Below, piece after piece: positions 9,701-23,919 of a stretch of DNA of 64,000 nt. Location: positions 1,178,001-1,242,000 of the forward strand of contig NW_026515539.1 of the NCBI RefSeq assembly GCF_014898815.1. The letters run 5' to 3'. Under the pieces are notes generated by a model, which was not told the DNA's origin, did not search any database, and was given only the letters and a program-made list of their open reading frames with translations. Positions within the stretch are counted from its first letter, which is position 1. The number at the start of each line of letters is the position of its first letter. The stretch is from Panonychus citri (taxonomy: Eukaryota; Arthropoda; Arachnida; Trombidiformes; Tetranychidae). The translations under genes and the position numbers were made by a program.

Positions 9701-12700
9701 AAATAATCTAAATCTTTAGTTTGAATTACAATCAACTTGATTCACAGATTAATAATCAACTCTCTCTATGTGGTCAACAATTAACTCATTTCTCTTTGAC
9801 AATAATCTGAATTAATCAAGTACACAATATTTTGATCATACTAATTGTGAGAATTTAATTTATAATCAGATAAATTTAAATTGTTTCCAAAATTTTCTTA
9901 ATTCATTTCAATTAAGACCTTTAATAAAAACCTTCAACTTCACATTAACCTGAAAAAAGTTAAATTAAGCTCGAGGTGTAAGATTGATTAACCTTTTAAT
10001 CAAAAATAATTGTTAACTGTTGAAAAAGTGAACTAATTATAATGATAATAATAATTGTTAAGATTTTAATCATCATTATCACAATCAAATGGTTAAATCA
10101 ATTGATTAGCTTGAACAATTAAAAGGTAAATACTTTGAAGGAAAAAAAAAATGAATCTTCAAATTGTGATCTCAACCTTTTCTGATTGCCTTTTATTTTT
10201 CCAAAATCTAATCAACTTACAACAATTAGTAAATTACTATTATTATTATATAATCAGTTGATGATGGTAATGATGATCATGATAATCACGATAACAAAGG
10301 TATTAACACATTAGCACCTTGCCAATTAGTTGATCAAGAAAAAAATCTCCAGAAAAGAAACCAAATTGTTGGCAATCAAATCACCAATTGAAAGTAAAAA
10401 GATTTTACAATCAAAGTTAATCAGAAAATGAATTTAATTGTACACCAATACAATCAAAAAGTAACCAACAATTTACTGTTTTTTTTTACCCTCACCTTAT
10501 CCAGGAATTGTCTCTCATTAATTGTTAATAGTAACAATAACGATAATAATAGTAATCATAATCAACATGATAGTAAATGATAATGGCCGTTACAGGTTAT
10601 ATTAGATTGACGCCTTTTTCTTGATGATCTGAATTGTAATCAATGTGCAATCATAATCATAATGAATAATTGGAAAGGTTTTTCATGATAAAAGATTGAT
10701 ACTAAACTCCAATGTTTTAATTTACCTTGATGATGATGTTGATGAGCAGAAAAAATTGATGTTCTAATTTTAAGAAAGAATTAAAAAAAAACTAAGTGAT
10801 TAACTAACAACAATTTATCAAAATCTTTTTGATTGATTATTATATTGGTTAAACAGAACCAGAATCTGAACAAAGTTTCAAAGATTCAACTTCATCTCAT
10901 CATTATCTTTTAATACCTGAATAGATATTCATGGGTGGATCATGATGATGATGATGATGATGTTGTTGTTGTTGTTGTTGTTGTTGTTTAATGATAATGT
11001 TGATGATTTTGTCAGATTAATATTTCTGGCAACATTTAAATGTATCTTCAAGATTCTCAATGAAAGAGTTGCAAATTTAAAGGTAAACCAAATAATCATC
11101 TTATTGTTTTTATCATTAGATTCAGATTTATCATCATCATCATCTCATCATCTTATAATTATATACTGATGATGATGATAAAGTATTATGATGAAGATGA
11201 AACTCTCGAAAATTAAAGTCAACGCAATTAGAGTGGTAACTGTTTTCGGTCAGTCAGGTTTGAAGTGTAAACAAAAAAAAACAGAATCAACTTTCAAACT
11301 TGTCAACTGTTGATCATCATTGTGATCAACAATCAACAATCAACAACTTTACACAATTAGCATCATCAACAATCAACAAACTAAAATAATCTTCAAGTTA
11401 GTTTTTTTATCTTGTTTCAAGTTTCATTTCAAACTTTTTTATTGTCTCTTTTTTATCCCAATAATATTATCCAAATTATTCAATCGACATGATTTAATGA
11501 AAATTGTGCAACCACAATTAGATTTGATTGTTAACAATCAACCTTTTTTTTACCCATCTCTCTCTCTCTCTCTCTCTGTACCTACATTATATTTCACCAA
11601 CAAATCAATTTATTAAATACTGAGATGATAAGTGTTAATTATAATTGATGTAACGATGACGATGATTAGATTAGACAGTAAAGATCACCTTTAATTGTTA
11701 GTTGATTATTTGTTGTCTTTTTTTTTCATTATAATTATTATTTCATGTTATCCATTTGTTAATTTCAATTACAATTAATATGATGATGATGATCAGGTTG
11801 ATAATGATGGAGATGATCAAGAACAATTAACATAATTATAATACTACACAATTAAAGGAGACAGTTGGTTTTGTTTTTTTATCAACAATTAATTACCGAT
11901 CCCATTGTCAGCCATGATTTATGTTTGTGTATCAATAACAATTGTTAATCAACAATTAATTTAATATTTATGTATAACAATAGGAAACAAGATGCCGGTT
12001 AATCATCATCATCATAATGTAGGTAGGTTGATGATGATGATGATTAAATCTAATTGTTTCAATGTGTAGTAATTTTGATTTATCAATTTCCTCTTAATTG
12101 ACAATCAAATCAATCTTTTCAAGTGTTAGGGTTTCAATTTATTTTTCTTTACTCTAATATCTGTACCACAATTAACGTTTAATTGTTGTCTAATCCACTT
12201 AAAAGGTTAACAGGTTAACAAATGTGATTGCATATTTAAATCATCTGATTGATTAGTTGATGACAATTAAAAGGTTAATCTTGATTGTAATCATTTTTCA
12301 ATGAGCAAATTAATATTTCTCTTCCTTGAGCAAATCATAATCATTGGTAGCAATTTACAATTGTATGGTGTTAATCTTGAGATGATTGTTGATTAGGATT
12401 AATTTTAAATCGTATCTAATATATCGGAAATTTTAATCACAATCAATTTCCACTTTAATTGTTACAGTTAGATTAGTATTGTAACCACAAGGTCTTTGGG
12501 TAAATGTTAACTACTATTTAAATTGTTGACTTTGTATTGATATCAACCAATACAATTTGATTGTTTGATTATTTTTATTACTTTAAATTGATTTAATTTT
12601 GCAGATTCCTGTTTTTAGTTTGTTGTTTCACTTTTTTTTAAACTGCTGATTAAATTGTAACAATCAAATTAAATACACAAACTTTTACACCCAAGGCTAA

Positions 12701-15700
12701 GTTAATGGTTATTTATTTACGGTAAAGTTAATTTTCACAATTTGACATCAATCAAAACAAGATGGTAAACAATCAACAACAATAATGATTAGATTACAAT
12801 CAGTATTAAATTACATTAATTTTTCTTTCAAAAATTGATGATAATTAATTTCCAACAATCATCGTATAAGGTGAAAATTGTTAATCTTAATTGTTATCTG
12901 AATATTTTTCTGTTGGTATATTAGTGATTCATAAATAGTAATAACAATTAGTGAATGAATAGAATTGTAAACTAAATTGTTCAACAAGAATTAGTAATTG
13001 TGATTTAAACTCGTTGTATTGGTTATCTTTAATTCATGTTTAAATTGTTGTGGTAACTTTAACATAAGACATTTAATTGTTGTATTATTATAATCAAAAA
13101 AAAAGGTGAAAATCAGTTTAAAACGTAATTGTCATTCAATTGTCAGCTAATTGTTGTTCATTAGAATGGTAATTAAATATTTTCTTCCTAATTGTTTGGT
13201 CAAATATTCAAAACACATTCCTCCCCGTCTCTTAATCCAGTTACAATTAACGGAAATATGATCTTACGGCTATATTAAATTACCTCTTGTGTATATGTAA
13301 TAGGAATTGTCGCTTGCCTCAGGCTATTTGGATGGATAATTTTTTACCACTTCCCTCCTTCCTCCTTCCTCCTCCTCATCATCCTTCACATCATCATCAT
13401 CATCATCATCATTATCATCAACATCTTCTTACAAAATCAAGGTCACTCGTCTTATTAAATTGCCCAATCTAATTTAGTTGTTGTCTTGTTACCTGTTGAA
13501 TGTTGCGATTATGTTTGCCATTGGGTTTGTCCAGGATTTTTAATTAATTACCTGAGACTTGAAACTTGTGATTTAATTGAATTACCAGTGATAGAAAAAA
13601 TTAAGATTATCTTTATATTGAGTATATTGCTTTTTAATTGTAACAATTAATGGCCTGGTATTATGATACTGATTTACTGATTGGATATCTGATCACATGT
13701 TTGTGTTTTGTTTATTACAATCAAATTATCATCATGATAATTGTTTAAATTGTCAGAAAACATAAAAGCAAAAGTTAATTTCATCTCAATTAATATACAT
13801 TGTTTTTAGTTATCAATGCTCATTATGATTGATAATTAAATGCCCTTGACAATTAACTAATCAATTAATCTCTGTATCAATCTGTTAGCCTGCAAAAATA
13901 ATTACTGCTAACATTGATTAACAAGTTTGATTGTTCAAGTTAATTAAACTAAATTATTTTCTTGTGCTTAATTGCTTGACCATCTCTTGAGATAATATTA
14001 ACTGTAGTTGACCTGATTGTTGACCAGTTTTAATTGTTTTACATAAATCAATTGGTCTATTGAGTTAATTTCTAGATTGTATCAAGTAATGTTTTTGTCT
14101 CAATTGCAATTAAATGTTAACAATCAACATTACAAAGTGTTAATTAACATTATTATCATTTTAGGTTAATGGTTTTCATTGAATAATTTTTTTTTTAATT
14201 GTTTGTCTTGAATTTTTGATTGTTGAAAATACAAAAAAGATTCCATTTAATTGTTTAATTAAGATGATTAAAGTAGGAAAGATGATTCAATCAAATTAAC
14301 AGGAAATTGTTGTTGATTTATGTTGATATTTGATTACCTACCCTAGTAAACAATTAACTTTTCATACAATTTAAATATTAATCCAGTTGATGATCAAGAT
14401 GGAGGTATAATCTTGATAACGGTGATTTTCATGATTAGACTTAATTGTTGGTCAAATTTTGATTAACTCAATCGTTTTGAAAATACTCCTTTCAATTGGA
14501 CTGATTAACTTTTTCTCAAAACTGAATTAACTCATGATTTTTGATAACAATTTATCATTGACTCAATCAAAAGGACATCTAATATTATGTGTTAATAGCA
14601 ATTAAATTTAATTGTATCCACTACACAAAAGTATTAGATTGTGTTATAATATGTACACATTAAAATCCATGTTGCTAACACAATTAAATTTGATTGTAAG
14701 TTGATCACCATCAAGATTTGTTAAATAATTGCCTAGGTAGGTAAAAAAAAAGTATATTAATTGTAACTAATCAATTGATTGCTTACAATTTTATTTATTA
14801 ATCATCATCATAATCTGTTGAGCTTTTCAATTTACTCTTTTAATCATTTGAAACTTTCACTTTGATCATCGTCTTCAACAATCAATACCATCACTTAATT
14901 GTTAGATTACAATTAAAAACCTAAACTGTAAACCAGGTAGATTGATTATCGTTTCAACAAATTAACCTTACCTTGCAATTTGTGACTCTCACTCTCACCA
15001 ATATAATTAAATAAATGATCAGCAATTATAATAAATTATTTAATCGTATATATATAATTTAATTGTAATTCAACTTAATTGGTTTTCAACTGGATTGATC
15101 AAATGATCAACTGATTAAACCTGGTTGATCGTGAAAGTTAAATACTGTGTGTCTGCAATTAAATTACATATTTAAGAGGACCTCTAATTTTGCAAAGTTA
15201 AGTAATTAATCAACTAAATGAGGCTTTAATCATGAATCTTAATCATAATCCATAAATACATGTGTAGCAATCAGAGTCAAAGTACCCACTTGATCAAAAA
15301 TCAACAATTATAATTAACTTTTCTTCACTACAACAATCACAACAAAATTAACTCGAGAGAAGCAAAAAAAAAGTTAATAACAATCGATGATCAAATTAAT
15401 TAACTTTTTTTGACCAATCATCAAACCAGAAAATGACCAATTAATTGTTAACTTGATTTAATACCTGAAATCCGCACAACTACAATTAAATTATTATTAT
15501 ATTAACAAGTTAAGTATTAACTGAACACAATTTTTATCCGGTTGGTCAAAGCTAATTGGTTTCAGGCTAAATTGTTGGTCAGTTATTTATAAATATTATT
15601 TATTGTAGATCCTTGATTGTAATTTAGTTGGTCAATTATCATCTGACTGATCATTGAGACACAATCTTAATCACTTAGAAGCTTAAATTTCAAGTTGATT

Positions 15701-18700
15701 AGGCATAACAATTAATCCAAAGTAGATCAACAATCAAATCTCCCAAACCCAAACTTAGTTTTTTTATATAATATTAATACTTGATTAACCTAAATTTTTT
15801 TTGATTGTAATGAAAAAAATAAACATTTTTTTTTTCTATCTCTTAATCCAATTGTAATTGTAGTTAGTGTGCTAATCTTAATCACAAATACTCAATTTAC
15901 CTTGTGTGTTGATCATAATTTGATCAAATTGTTATTATTATTGTTTAACAACAACATCAACAGAAAACACATTGAATATATTGTATTGTTAATTGTTGAT
16001 TCAGTTTCTACCAGAACCTTTTAATCATTGACTCTAATCAAACATTGATTAACTGTTAATTGTTACACTGACACAACAGCCATTCACATAATTAAATGTT
16101 TCTCTATGAAAGCTAGAAACAATTAAGCAGCTCTTTTTGATTGTTATATTGATTTAGATGTTAATTATTATCATTATTAAACCAGGACAAGGAATAAAGT
16201 TAATCAAATCTAATCTTATATAACTTATTAGACTGAATAAGAGCCAAAAAATGGTTACTAACAATCATGCTAATCAACAATTTAAATGTTGTCTTTTATT
16301 TATTATTAATCTCTGACCCTTAATTGTTGTCTTTATAGATTATTGTTAATTCAATCTAATTCAATTTGAGAAATTACTTGTAACAATTGAAACTTTGCTT
16401 ATCATCAAATTATTAACTATTGGTACTAATCAATTGTACACATTGAGTAAATATATATATATAAATTGTATTGTTGATTGTTATCAAAATTGATTTGAAA
16501 TGAAAGTTTTTTTTTTAATTGTTACCAGAAAACCAGAAAAGTTTCATTCTTATGAACCAGAATAAGATGATGATAAATGTATGTTATCATCATGAAACTC
16601 ACACGATCTCAACCCATGAGTTTCAAATGATGATGAAAAATGGGTTTGATCAAATCAAATCAATCGATTTTGATTATTTCCAATCAAATCATTTTGATTA
16701 TCATTCATTATTGCTGATTGATTAAATAAGGTGTCCCTGCTGTGAATACATAACATTCAATCAAATCATGATGATGATAATAAATTGTAGTCAACAAAAT
16801 TTTACTTGTTAATCATCAGAATCAAAATCATCTTAATTATGTTCACAATCCTTTTTTTTTAATTCGCAATTTAAGCTTTACAAAAACTTTATTAGTTTCT
16901 TTTATTTGTTTGATTGTTGAACATTATATTATATTATCTGTAAGAGTGATTAAAATCCTTTAAATCACTTGATTGATGTTGATTTACCTGTTGATTCTCA
17001 GGATCTTGATTAGTTAAAGTTTCTTTCTCTGGTTGAAATGACCGGAAATGTCAATGAAGTGTTTACAATCAGCATGGAAAAAAGTTTTCTATTATATTTC
17101 TTAATGATGATTAAGATTATATGATGATGATTGTGTTGATCAGTTAATTGTGTGTTCCAAAGTTAACTAATCATTTTGAGAGGAAAATAATTCCTAATGG
17201 TCAAAATGTTACCTTACAACAATCAAGTTAATCATTAACAATTAAAGTTTATCAACAGTTAATCATTTCATGCATAGATGATGATGATTGGTAAACTTGA
17301 ACGATTCCTATTAACTGATTGTTATTAACTTAATTGTGACAATTATATTTCAAGCCCGAGTTTCCTTAGACTTGGATTGAAGCAAAAAAAAGACGTGTCC
17401 TTATTGATTAATGTGACTTATTGTTGATTACTAATTAACTATAGTTGATTAATTGGGATTAACTTTGTTTCAAAATTAAGTTTCTTGATTTGGTTACTAT
17501 TAATAGTTTCCATTCATTAACCTGAACAATTTATGATCAATTGATTGTGTAAATAATATTTGCCTAGAAACCAGAGTTTTTTTTAAATTGTTGGCTTGGT
17601 CAATGAATTAATCAAGGTAACAATTAGAGTTACAGTTTATTACTGTTACGTACTTAAAAAAAAACTAATTGTTAACGATGGTTAATAGACGATAATCAAA
17701 TTGTTAATTGTGAGTCAAACTAAATTAAACATTTGTCCAATTATTTTAATCCCTCTTTATGGTAATTTAATGTTAATCTAATGATTGTAATTAACCAACT
17801 ATTACAATCTGTTGTCAAGTTTATCAACTAAAAACTTTAATTAGTTAATGGTGATATACCAACAACAACATTAAATTATATTGTAACAGTTTTCTAATCA
17901 TCACAATTATAATTAAACAATTATAATCACCACCAGCATGTCACTTAAGGTGTGGATATTTATAAATACATAATGTATTGTATAAGTTGATTAAAATCAA
18001 TCTGTCTGTTGATTTGTATCTGCGTTTAAATTACAGCAATTAAAATCCCCTAAAGAAACAATTACAATCCCATTGGCTGTGTCTCTCTTTGATTGTGATT
18101 AATTCAGTTAAATTTCAGTATTTTCCATGAATAATAGGCAATCATAATAATAGAAGATTTTTTTTGTCAAGAGATTCACTTTTTTTTTTCACCAAACTTG
18201 AAATTTTTGTTTCCACTTTAGTTGTACATTGAGAAGTTACAACTTTGTCATGGTTGTGTGAATGGAAAGGATAACCTTGCTTCAGGGCATTTGCCTCATC
18301 CTGAAATGAATTAACTTGGAAAACATTGAGACAGGAGGAGAGTGGGAGTGGAAGTGAAAGTGTCACCAAATGTGACTAAACATCATCATAATCATTATTA
18401 CAATAATATCATAATCATAACAATAATAATGACGATGATGAAAAGATTTCAATTCTGTTGGTGATTGTTGTTTCCTCGTCTCCAGGAAGCATCATCATTA
18501 TCATCAACAACTATTGTAGTGTATCAAAGATATTGAGCAATCCAACAAGTACACATAATATGTGTAACGAAATAGACACACAATCAATATATTAATTTGT
18601 TAATCAATGGAAGAAAAAGAAATTTTAAATCTTCAAGTGTCAAGATTAATCAAATGCAACAATTAAGCGAAATTTAAAAAAAATTAATTCACGAAATCAG

Positions 18701-19399
18701 GTTAAAACTGTTACACCTTTTTTACTTGATTGTGTCCAGTTGATTCAACTGATTGTATGGCCAACACTTTAATCAACACAATTAACTTTTGACCAACATG
18801 AAATTGTTACAATAATCACGTTATATTGATTTGATTTTCATTCTTTTCTTTATTATTATGATTATCTTTTTGATTGTTTGATTAAATTCAAATGATCTAA
18901 TCCAGGTTATCCAATTCCAACACGATTTCCATTAACCAAAGCTGAAGAACGAAGTCTCAAAAAGATTCGACGAAAGATTAAGAACAAAATTTCAGCTCAA
19001 GAATCGAGGAGAAAGAAAAAAGAATATATGGAAGAATTAGAACGTCGAGTTCAACAATTAGATCAACGAGCCAAAGAATCAGAGAGAAGAGCTCAACAAT
19101 TAGATCAACGAAACAAAGAATTGGAAAACGAAAATAAAACTTTACTCCAACACTTTAGTCTATGTAAGGCAACACATACTCACAGCAACAATTTAAATGC
19201 CAATCAACAATTACCATCATTACAAACTCAACAATTAACGACAATAACACCACCACCATCATCATCGACAATTAATAATTCAACTGAATCACTATTAATG
19301 TCATTGGATAAGGTTAAAATTGAATTACCAATGATTAAGAAAATTAAGATTGAACCTGAGGAAGATGAGACAACAACGACAACGGGATCAACTATCTAA
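6751..19399 (+). CDS. CrebA: CREB3/CrebA family bZIP transcription factor
   Basis: Four exons (6751-6834, 7179-7347, 8039-9097, 18906-19399) keep one frame for 601 residues. The N-terminus is acidic (DADLGSINDIFMYDSSMDTE), as in activation domains. Residues about 110-390 are low complexity: a Ser/Thr/Pro-rich body with an Asn run at about 248-275 and Ser runs at about 290-360. The family signature spans the last splice: TEEEKRTLIAEG joined to YPIPTRFPLTKAEERSLKKI. The basic region is NKISAQESRRKKKEY, and a zipper follows with a 14-residue internal duplication. CREB3 factors activate secretory-pathway genes. No transmembrane segment follows the zipper, so this form looks soluble and nuclear, unlike vertebrate CREB3L proteins. 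Exon 2's acceptor (CATCAAAAG) is weak and is the least certain boundary. Confidence 0.92.
7348..8038 (+). other. CrebA intron 2, with a non-simple segment
   Basis: A GT..AG intron of 691 bases. It holds purine-rich runs (AAAGAAAGAG type) at about 7500-7590 and 7750-7790. A higher-complexity block at about 7615-7745 includes the small inverted repeat CTGAGA...TCTCAG, and a CA/TG palindrome lies at about 7870-7902. I see no coding exon in it. Confidence 0.6.
7870..7902. repeat. CA/TG palindromic microsatellite
   Basis: A CA run turns directly into its own reverse complement around CACTCAGTG, giving two 16-base arms that pair perfectly around position 7886. Transcribed as part of CrebA intron 2, it would fold into a simple hairpin. 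Most likely an inverted microsatellite. Confidence 0.85.
9098..18905 (+). other. giant CrebA intron 3 (9.8 kb), no gene seen
   Basis: GT (GTAAGA) at 9098 and AG at 18904-18905 join two exons whose fused translation matches the CREB3 family exactly, so this is one intron. It is AT-rich, with no open frame resembling a protein. It is dense in AACAATTAA/TTAATTGTT-type words and GATGAT/ATCATC runs, with a GATGAT-to-TTGTTG microsatellite at about 10941-10987 and a CT run at about 11558-11577. In a compact genome an intron this large in a developmental regulator may hold enhancers; that is inference. Confidence 0.85.
10941..10987. repeat. compound trinucleotide microsatellite
   Basis: About seven GAT units pass directly into about eight TTG units. 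Simple sequence inside CrebA intron 3. Confidence 0.9.
19039..19122 (+). repeat. 42-base tandem duplication in the CrebA zipper
   Basis: Two adjacent 14-residue blocks, RRVQQLDQRAKESE and RRAQQLDQRNKELE, share the exact 18-mer CAACAATTAGATCAACGA at a spacing of 42 bases. Fourteen residues are two heptads, so the leucine register is kept (L, L, S, L, L, L at seven-residue steps). Confidence 0.85.
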
Positions 19400-22300
19400 T
19401 AGTAACAATTAACTTTAATCGTCAACAATGTTTTTGCTTTTTTTTTAATTATCATGATAATAACTTTTTTGTCCTATCATTAATTTTAATTGTCTAATTT
19501 TTGGGCTTGATTGGTTATCCAATTGTGTGTCTATCATCATCATCACCTTCCTTACTCTCTCTCTCTCTCTTCCGACTTCATCTTCAGATATATTTATATT
19601 GTGATACATTGTGATGATAATTATGAGCATGTTGATGATGATGCAGTTAATTTTTAATCAACAATCAACAAGGTATAATTTATATATTATGATATTATGG
19701 TTAAACTTTTGCTTCTTGCTCTGACGATGATGATTTTACAAACAAACAATTTACTACAAACAACAAACCACCGCAACAATTAACTTCCTATTCACAATCA
19801 ACGTCTATTTTTCCGGCAATTAGTTAACAATTTGGACTCAACAACCTGATCTTTATTAACAGAGATATACAAAAACTGTTAATTATAATACATTTGTTTT
19901 TCGTTTTTAATTATTATTGGTGAAAGATTATGTTTATTAACTATATTTTTAACTAATTATTTATATGCAATCAATTTATATCATTAACTATTTCAAACTA
20001 CATAATATTAATTTATATTTACAATCAAATCAAAAACACAAATCAACTTTAACAGAATCTAAATGATGATGATTACGATGACAAATCGAATCAAATTTTA
20101 TGATTTAACTGTCTACCTGATTAATTAACCTGGAAGACAATCAACAATACCACCACCAACAATTGAATTAACCTTTGATTCAAAGCCTTAATCAACATTA
20201 ATTTAATTACTGCAAAACTTTTCAATGGATTAAAGTTACCACCGATTGGATTATAATAAATGGGAGAAACAATTAAAAGCAAGAAATTAATATATTATAT
20301 ATCATAAAAATCATAATTATCATCATCTAAATGATAATCAAAAAGATAATCAATATCAACTGTAAACAATTAATCAACAACTACCAACGAAAACGCAACG
20401 ATAACAATCAAAACAAAAATCCCAACGATATTTACTCTTGGAATTGTGAAGACAACAATCAACTAATTGTGAACCATTTTCTAAATCAATGGTGATTATA
20501 ATTGATGTACTTTTAATCACCTTTTTTTTATCATAAATCACTGGATTATCATCAAAATCAATTCTGTAATTGATAAACTAGAATTTTGTTTTCCTCTCCC
20601 TCAAATCCACTTTTAATCATCACGTTTTTTTACCTGATGATCAAGATGATGAGATTATTAAGAAACGATGAGAAAATGATGATGATGATTGTAATTCAAT
20701 CCGTTTTTATCCATATTGTGTTTGTTTTTATCCTCATCTTATGATAAAATTTCCCTCCCACAAGAATTGTATCCACCTCAACCTCTTCCCACCTCCACCT
20801 TAGCCTCACACTTTCCACCACCGATCACCTTTAACGACATTGATGATAGAATTGACGTTTTTTTTTGTCATCTTCATCTTTCCATCCAATTTTCATCCTT
20901 TATTATTATCATGATGATGATAATCTGATTCAATGGTCCGGGTATAAAGAGCAGAATCCATTTCATCCATGTTGTTTTTTCCCATTGGAAGTTATCATTA
21001 CCAATCTGACGATTTAAACAATCAACTGTAATTCATCAACAATCATCACCCTCATCATGAGAAGCGGCAACATTTTAATCATCAATTTATTTGCTTTTTT
21101 TCTGATATAAATCAGCAACAATCAGAATCAAAAGTGTGAGGATCTGATGGTGCAAAGAAAAAGCTAAACATGATCAACTAAGCGTTTTCTTGGTGATTAT
21201 AATCAACTCTTTAACAACAGTAACTTTGTCTTCATCATGATTATCATCTTAATCCATTAATCATCTTTGATCATCATGAAAATTAAGGTGATTCCTTTTA
21301 CATTCCAACTCATTATTCACTTTTTCCCTTTACTCATTCATCACTTACTCTCAATCAATTTGTTGATTGCTCTTATAACAACCATCCTTTTTAATTTATT
21401 ATTCTCGTAACAATTAACTTGTTTGTATGTTTTAATTGACCAATTGGTCAGTTAATTGTCCATTTTTATCCCTCCTCTCTCTTTGCTGTCCACTGCAAGC
21501 AAATCAAACCATTGATTGTTATCATTGATTAATAATGGATGATTTTTGAATATGATGAACGATGAATGATCAACGGATTAGATTTGATTGTTTATCAACC
21601 TAGTCGATGATATTAACAATTAGCTAATGATTTGTTTTTTTCCTCTTTGATTGATTCCTCTTAATGATTATCATTACAATGATGATATTCTGATGATAGC
21701 AATTGTAGATGATTTGTAGTAATCAATTGATTTACTAAAGCTATTTGTTTATTCAATTGTACAACTATTAATATTATCCAAGCCAATGGTAAATTATTAA
21801 TTTACAATTGTAATTGCTATTATTTTACTATCATTATCTTCATTACCAACTGATTCTTGCTCTAGTTAATTTCATTCATCCAGTTTCAATCATCGTTAAT
21901 CATCAATTGTTAATCAAAATTGCTTTAAGGTTTTTTATCCGGTTCATTTTTATCATAATCACAATCACAGAAAACATAACAATTTATCAACTATTTTAAT
22001 TCTGGGCTGAAACAATTAACTCTTAACCACAATTAACAACTTTAATTTAAAACAAAAATGCCTTAACATTTTTACCGTCCAAACCAAATTTAAACTAAAT
22101 CAAATCAAAACAAATCTAATTACAATTCCTTAAAAAAAAAACTTTTTCCTGGTTCCCTATTCAATGGTAATCATTAATTTCTCTCTGTCTATCTTTGGGT
22201 TTTGTTTAATTGTAAAACAAATCATCAACAATTAGCTAATTGTTTACTATATCTCACTCTGATGATGATGATTAAGATGATAATGATGATCAAAAGCACA

Positions 22301-23919
22301 TGCAGACACAATCAAACCTTTTTCATTTTCTTCAAATTCATTTTTTATCCTCATTTGGAATCTCTCTCTCTCTTAATTCAATTAACTAATTTTTTTAATT
22401 GTTCTCTCTCTTTCTCTCAAAATTGTTAATCAAATAGAAAATCAAAAAAATAGAGAGAAATCAAATCGAAAAACAATTAACCCAATATTTTTGATTCGAT
22501 ACAAGAGATTAAGAGGAAAATTAACTTTTCTCTGCAATATTTTTTCCTCCCCAATGTTGTCTCTATTTCTCAGCACATTGATTATAATATTTAAATAGAT
22601 AATTAATGTTAATTGTTTTGGAATTTAATTTATATAATAATTTAATTGATTGGTCAAAGTGTTTGGTGACCAGAACAAAAAAAAACAAGACAAAGAAAAG
22701 ATAATCAAAAGTGATTCAATTCTAAATCATCACAAAACTAAAAAGCATCACGATTACGATGCTCGAAATGTTCAACATGGATTTTTTTTCGTATCGCAAA
22801 ACTTATTAACTAATTGTAATTTCTCTCGATTTTGTTTTTTTTTCGGGCAAAATTGTATTTATATTATTCTGCTTATTTTATGATTTACTCTTAATTATCT
22901 GTGTATATCATCGAGCAATTAATTCACATGGGTTTCTCCTTCCTTCCTCTGTCTCCCTGATTTTTTTTCTTCCATCGATGAACTTTTTTGTTTATCCTTT
23001 TTCCCTTTCTCTCTCTATTCCAATTCTGGTCAATTGCTCTGGATGAATACAAGAAATACATCTGATTATATTACTGAATAAATTTATGGGTGAAAAATCT
23101 GATTAATTAATTATCTTGTGTCCAATTCAATTAATCCTTCGGTTTCCATGAAAATGGTTATGTTTATTTTTACTGGTTAATCATTGCATCGCCATCAATA
23201 TCATGATTTGGGTAACAAATTGGGTAAACAATTAGGTATCTAAATTTAGATTATCCTTTAATTTTTACTGTGATGGTTCATTGGGTTGTGGTTCGTGTCT
23301 GGTTGTTGTTGTTGTTGTTGTATATTTGTTTAGTTGGTTTGTTAGAAGCACAATTAAGTTTGCAATTGATTAATTGCTAAGTTTTCTTGTTTTTTTTTCT
23401 CTATGTTTAACCAGATGGAAGTGTAGGCACGTTGGGAGTAAATCAATTGACGAGTTAATTGTCTGAAATAAAATTGATTGTTAATAAACTTGGAGATTAT
23501 AAATGGTTTCGAAAGAGTAACAAATCTCTGTAAATGTAATCAAAGTACAGATAATTGTCAAGACAATCAGTGGAATTGTAGATTCGTCTATTGTTTCATA
23601 GATTATATATTAATCATATTAATTGTTAAAGGCGATAAAGTGTAAGTGTTATAAAAACATATTGAGATGAATGTATATTGAGCTACTCTTGGTTATTAAA
23701 AGTCTTCCATTAAGTTGATGATTATACGAAAATTTTCATGTGTTGATAGACATAAATCATTAGAAAACAATTTAAGGCGAAAATTAATTAACTGGAAAAT
23801 GGATCCGCTTTTTTTTTGTAGATAGAAAAATAAAAAAGGATACATTCCGGATGTTGTTACTTCTGAAAGTGTCTTGATTAGTGAGTTTTTTTGTTGTTGT
23901 TGTTGCTTGCTGATCTGCT
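19400..23919. other. intergenic, CrebA to carbonyl reductase
   Basis: The left part is presumably CrebA 3' UTR. AT-rich with CT runs (about 19556-19570), many ATC/GAT runs and AACAATTA words, and a short TTG repeat (about 23305-23320). I see no protein-like open frame or RNA gene. Confidence 0.6.

Noticed and set aside
10942..11169. Open frame starting with runs of Met and Leu
   Set aside because: Produced by the GAT/TTG microsatellite in CrebA intron 3; no conserved sequence follows.
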